Assembly (NCBI GenBank): GCA_964035575.1
Contig: OZ037839.1
Coordinates: 434,001-498,000 of the forward strand
Origin: Rhynchopus sp. YZ270_cl-10
Taxonomy: Eukaryota; Euglenozoa; Diplonemea; Diplonemida; Diplonemidae
Length of the DNA: 64,000 nt
Direction of reading: 5' to 3'
The translations under genes and the position numbers were made by a program. Positions 62,733 through 64,000 of the stretch are shown here, in pieces. Position 1 is the first letter of the stretch; each line of letters begins with the position of its first letter. The notes under the pieces were generated by a model that saw nothing but the letters and a program-made list of their open reading frames with translations, was not told the origin of the DNA and searched no databases.

Positions 62733-62905
62733 TTTTTTTTTTTTTTTTTTTTCAAACCCCAAAAGTCCCGAAAACCCCGAAAAACCCGCGTCCTGAAGTA
62801 CGGTGGAGAGGTGGAGCACAAGGGGGGAAGGGGAAAACGGTAAAACTCATGACAATCGACGAGCGCGTCTTTCATTTCCAGACGTATTGCATACTCGTAC
62901 AAAAT
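62733..62905 (-). repeat. Split direct repeat A1
   Basis: The 5' end of the retroelement. It matches A2 over about 165 bp, differing mainly in the homopolymer tract at its inner edge. Confidence 0.85.
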
Positions 62906-64000
62906 TGAATGTAAAAGTAGAGACTACAACAAAAAAACAAACAAGAAGCCGCCCCGTACCCCTTAAACGTAAAAGTGACATTTTTGTTGACAAAAAAATA
63001 TATCCGTTTCGCTTGATCAGATCTCGACCGTTTGTTGCATTGCACGCTTCCACCTTTGAAAAAATTGATTGTTTCCAGCACACGCGGACTGTGTCAGTGT
63101 GTGTTGGTATATGATTATTGCCTGAAGTACAGAAAATGGGAGTGTCGGTGGCGGAGCACAAAAGAGGTAAAATGAGAAACACATCGGGTGGGGTCTCTGA
63201 TCTAATCTGTGCGACGAATATATTTCCCCTAACACGCCATGTTTGGCCAGGGCCTCTCCAGCGCGTCAGTTGCAGAAGAAAAATAGCTAAAAAATAGCGG
63301 ACATGTCGAAAAGGGAGAAAACCGGGGGGTTAAAAACATACCTTGTACTCGGCCCACTCTCCAGGTACAAAGAACATCACTGCACGACAAACCCACTACT
63401 ACGATAGAAAATAACTATTTTTTACCGAACAGAAAGGTCGTTTTATTGATGAGTGTTTTCTGAGTGCACACTCAGTGGGGACAAAATGCAACACTTACCG
63501 AAAAAATTCTCCAATCGGACAAAAACCTTTCTAAACACCCAAAAAAAAACACCTCAGTCCACATCCGCTGGGGTCGCGAGATGGAAATATATGGTTTTAC
63601 AGCTTTTAGGGGGTCTAGCGTGGGTCCCAGATGCATTTTGCAACGGGTCTGTGTGTGCCTCAACCGCTTCACAGTACCCTTTTTTGTAACTGAAAACGAC
63701 GCATCCTGTACCTAAGTGCACTGAAGCCTTGCTTGCGTCCTCCTTCGTGGTTTTGGGCGTTCGCACGCGAGAATCATTATCGCATTCTCACATGTAATTC
63801 TCGCATCACGGAGAGGATTTTAGCGTCACGTGACCACAAAAAAAGTGCACAGAATTAGTTTGGTCAAAAATCACCTTGCACTTGTGAAGGAATTGCTAAG
63901 GAAATGTGAAATATGCGTGTTTGGTACACAAAAGTGCGTTTTGGGTGGTTCTGAAGGGTCAAAACACCAAAAAAATGCGTTTTTTTGCATTTTTGGTCAC
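62906..64000. other. Right edge, nothing recognised
   Basis: No frame of coding character and no structured repeat seen. A gene to the right of the window could have its 3' region here. Confidence 0.6.

Larger units (their letters stand above)
57823..62905 (-). mobile_element. Tyrosine-recombinase retrotransposon (DIRS order, Ngaro/VIPER type), looks whole
   Basis: Read on the minus strand the layout is A1 (62905-~62733), three ORFs, B1 (58188-58128), A2 (58130-~57957), a short spacer, B2 (57883-57823). This A-ORFs-B-A-B arrangement is the split direct repeat of Ngaro and VIPER elements, unlike the LTRs of retroviruses. The A copies and the 61-bp B copies look identical, except for homopolymer length in A, so the insertion is young. 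The order is gag-like ORF, recombinase, then RT/RNase H, with the recombinase frame lying inside the first half of the RT ORF. VIPER of trypanosomes is reported with recombinase before RT. No break is seen; it may be a complete copy. Confidence 0.85.

Noticed and set aside
57823-62905. LTR retrotransposon or retrovirus
   Set aside because: The repeats are split (A at one end, B-A-B at the other), and the element encodes a tyrosine recombinase rather than a DDE integrase.

Overview
The window looks like nuclear DNA of a single-celled eukaryote. It has cis-introns with GTATG-type donors, a polyglutamine protein, an Arf GTPase, a mitochondrial-carrier-family gene, a galactocerebrosidase family, DNA transposons with terminal inverted repeats, and a tyrosine-recombinase retroelement. 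Every gene I can support lies on the minus strand across all 64 kb. Most starts have a pyrimidine- or C-rich stretch ending in CAG some 5-60 nt upstream, as expected for trans-splice acceptors. Together with a U2-like snRNA segment resembling the trypanosomatid form and a retroelement with VIPER-like gene order, this is suggestive of Euglenozoa (the introns would fit a diplonemid or euglenid better than a trypanosomatid). That placement is inference: I found no spliced-leader gene and cannot run a search.

Layout, left to right. 1-9.3 kb: a polyQ/SUMO-interacting-motif protein, a small inverted-repeat element, a U2 snRNA candidate, a metallophosphoesterase, a protein with a ubiquitin-like N-terminus and WD40-like repeats, then foldback elements. 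9.3-25.6 kb: four tandem secreted GH59 galactocerebrosidases. Each has an extra ricin-B-like C-terminal module and a short last exon behind an intron. 25.6-32.5 kb: two truncated copies of the GH59 5' leader, a ubiquitin-like/LRR protein, and two Crinkler/RHS-type NTPase genes, one followed by a nuclease domain; both are decayed. 32.6-34.6 kb: a hAT-like DNA transposon with 16-bp ends and an 8-bp target duplication. 34.9-36.5 kb: an Arf-like GTPase and a second ubiquitin-like/LRR gene. 37.9-39.6 kb: a three-exon type I membrane protein. 40.4-41.1 kb: a terminal-inverted-repeat element full of a 10-bp motif. 42.3-45.6 kb: an SLC25 carrier, a cyclic-nucleotide-binding-domain protein and a third ubiquitin-like/LRR gene. 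46.8-56.1 kb: three apparently identical 3,278-bp units, each encoding the same 848-residue protein of unknown function. 57.8-62.9 kb: a complete-looking Ngaro/VIPER-type retrotransposon with split direct repeats, in which the recombinase and reverse-transcriptase frames overlap for 1.6 kb. The last 1.1 kb holds nothing I recognise.

The region is dominated by local amplification: tandem gene copies, paralogous LRR genes, duplicated leaders and young mobile elements. The most unusual signals are the dual-frame retroelement with its 81-codon repeat kept open in two frames, the shared ubiquitin-like N-terminal header placed on both LRR and WD40-like proteins, and the GH59 enzymes with an added lectin-like module.
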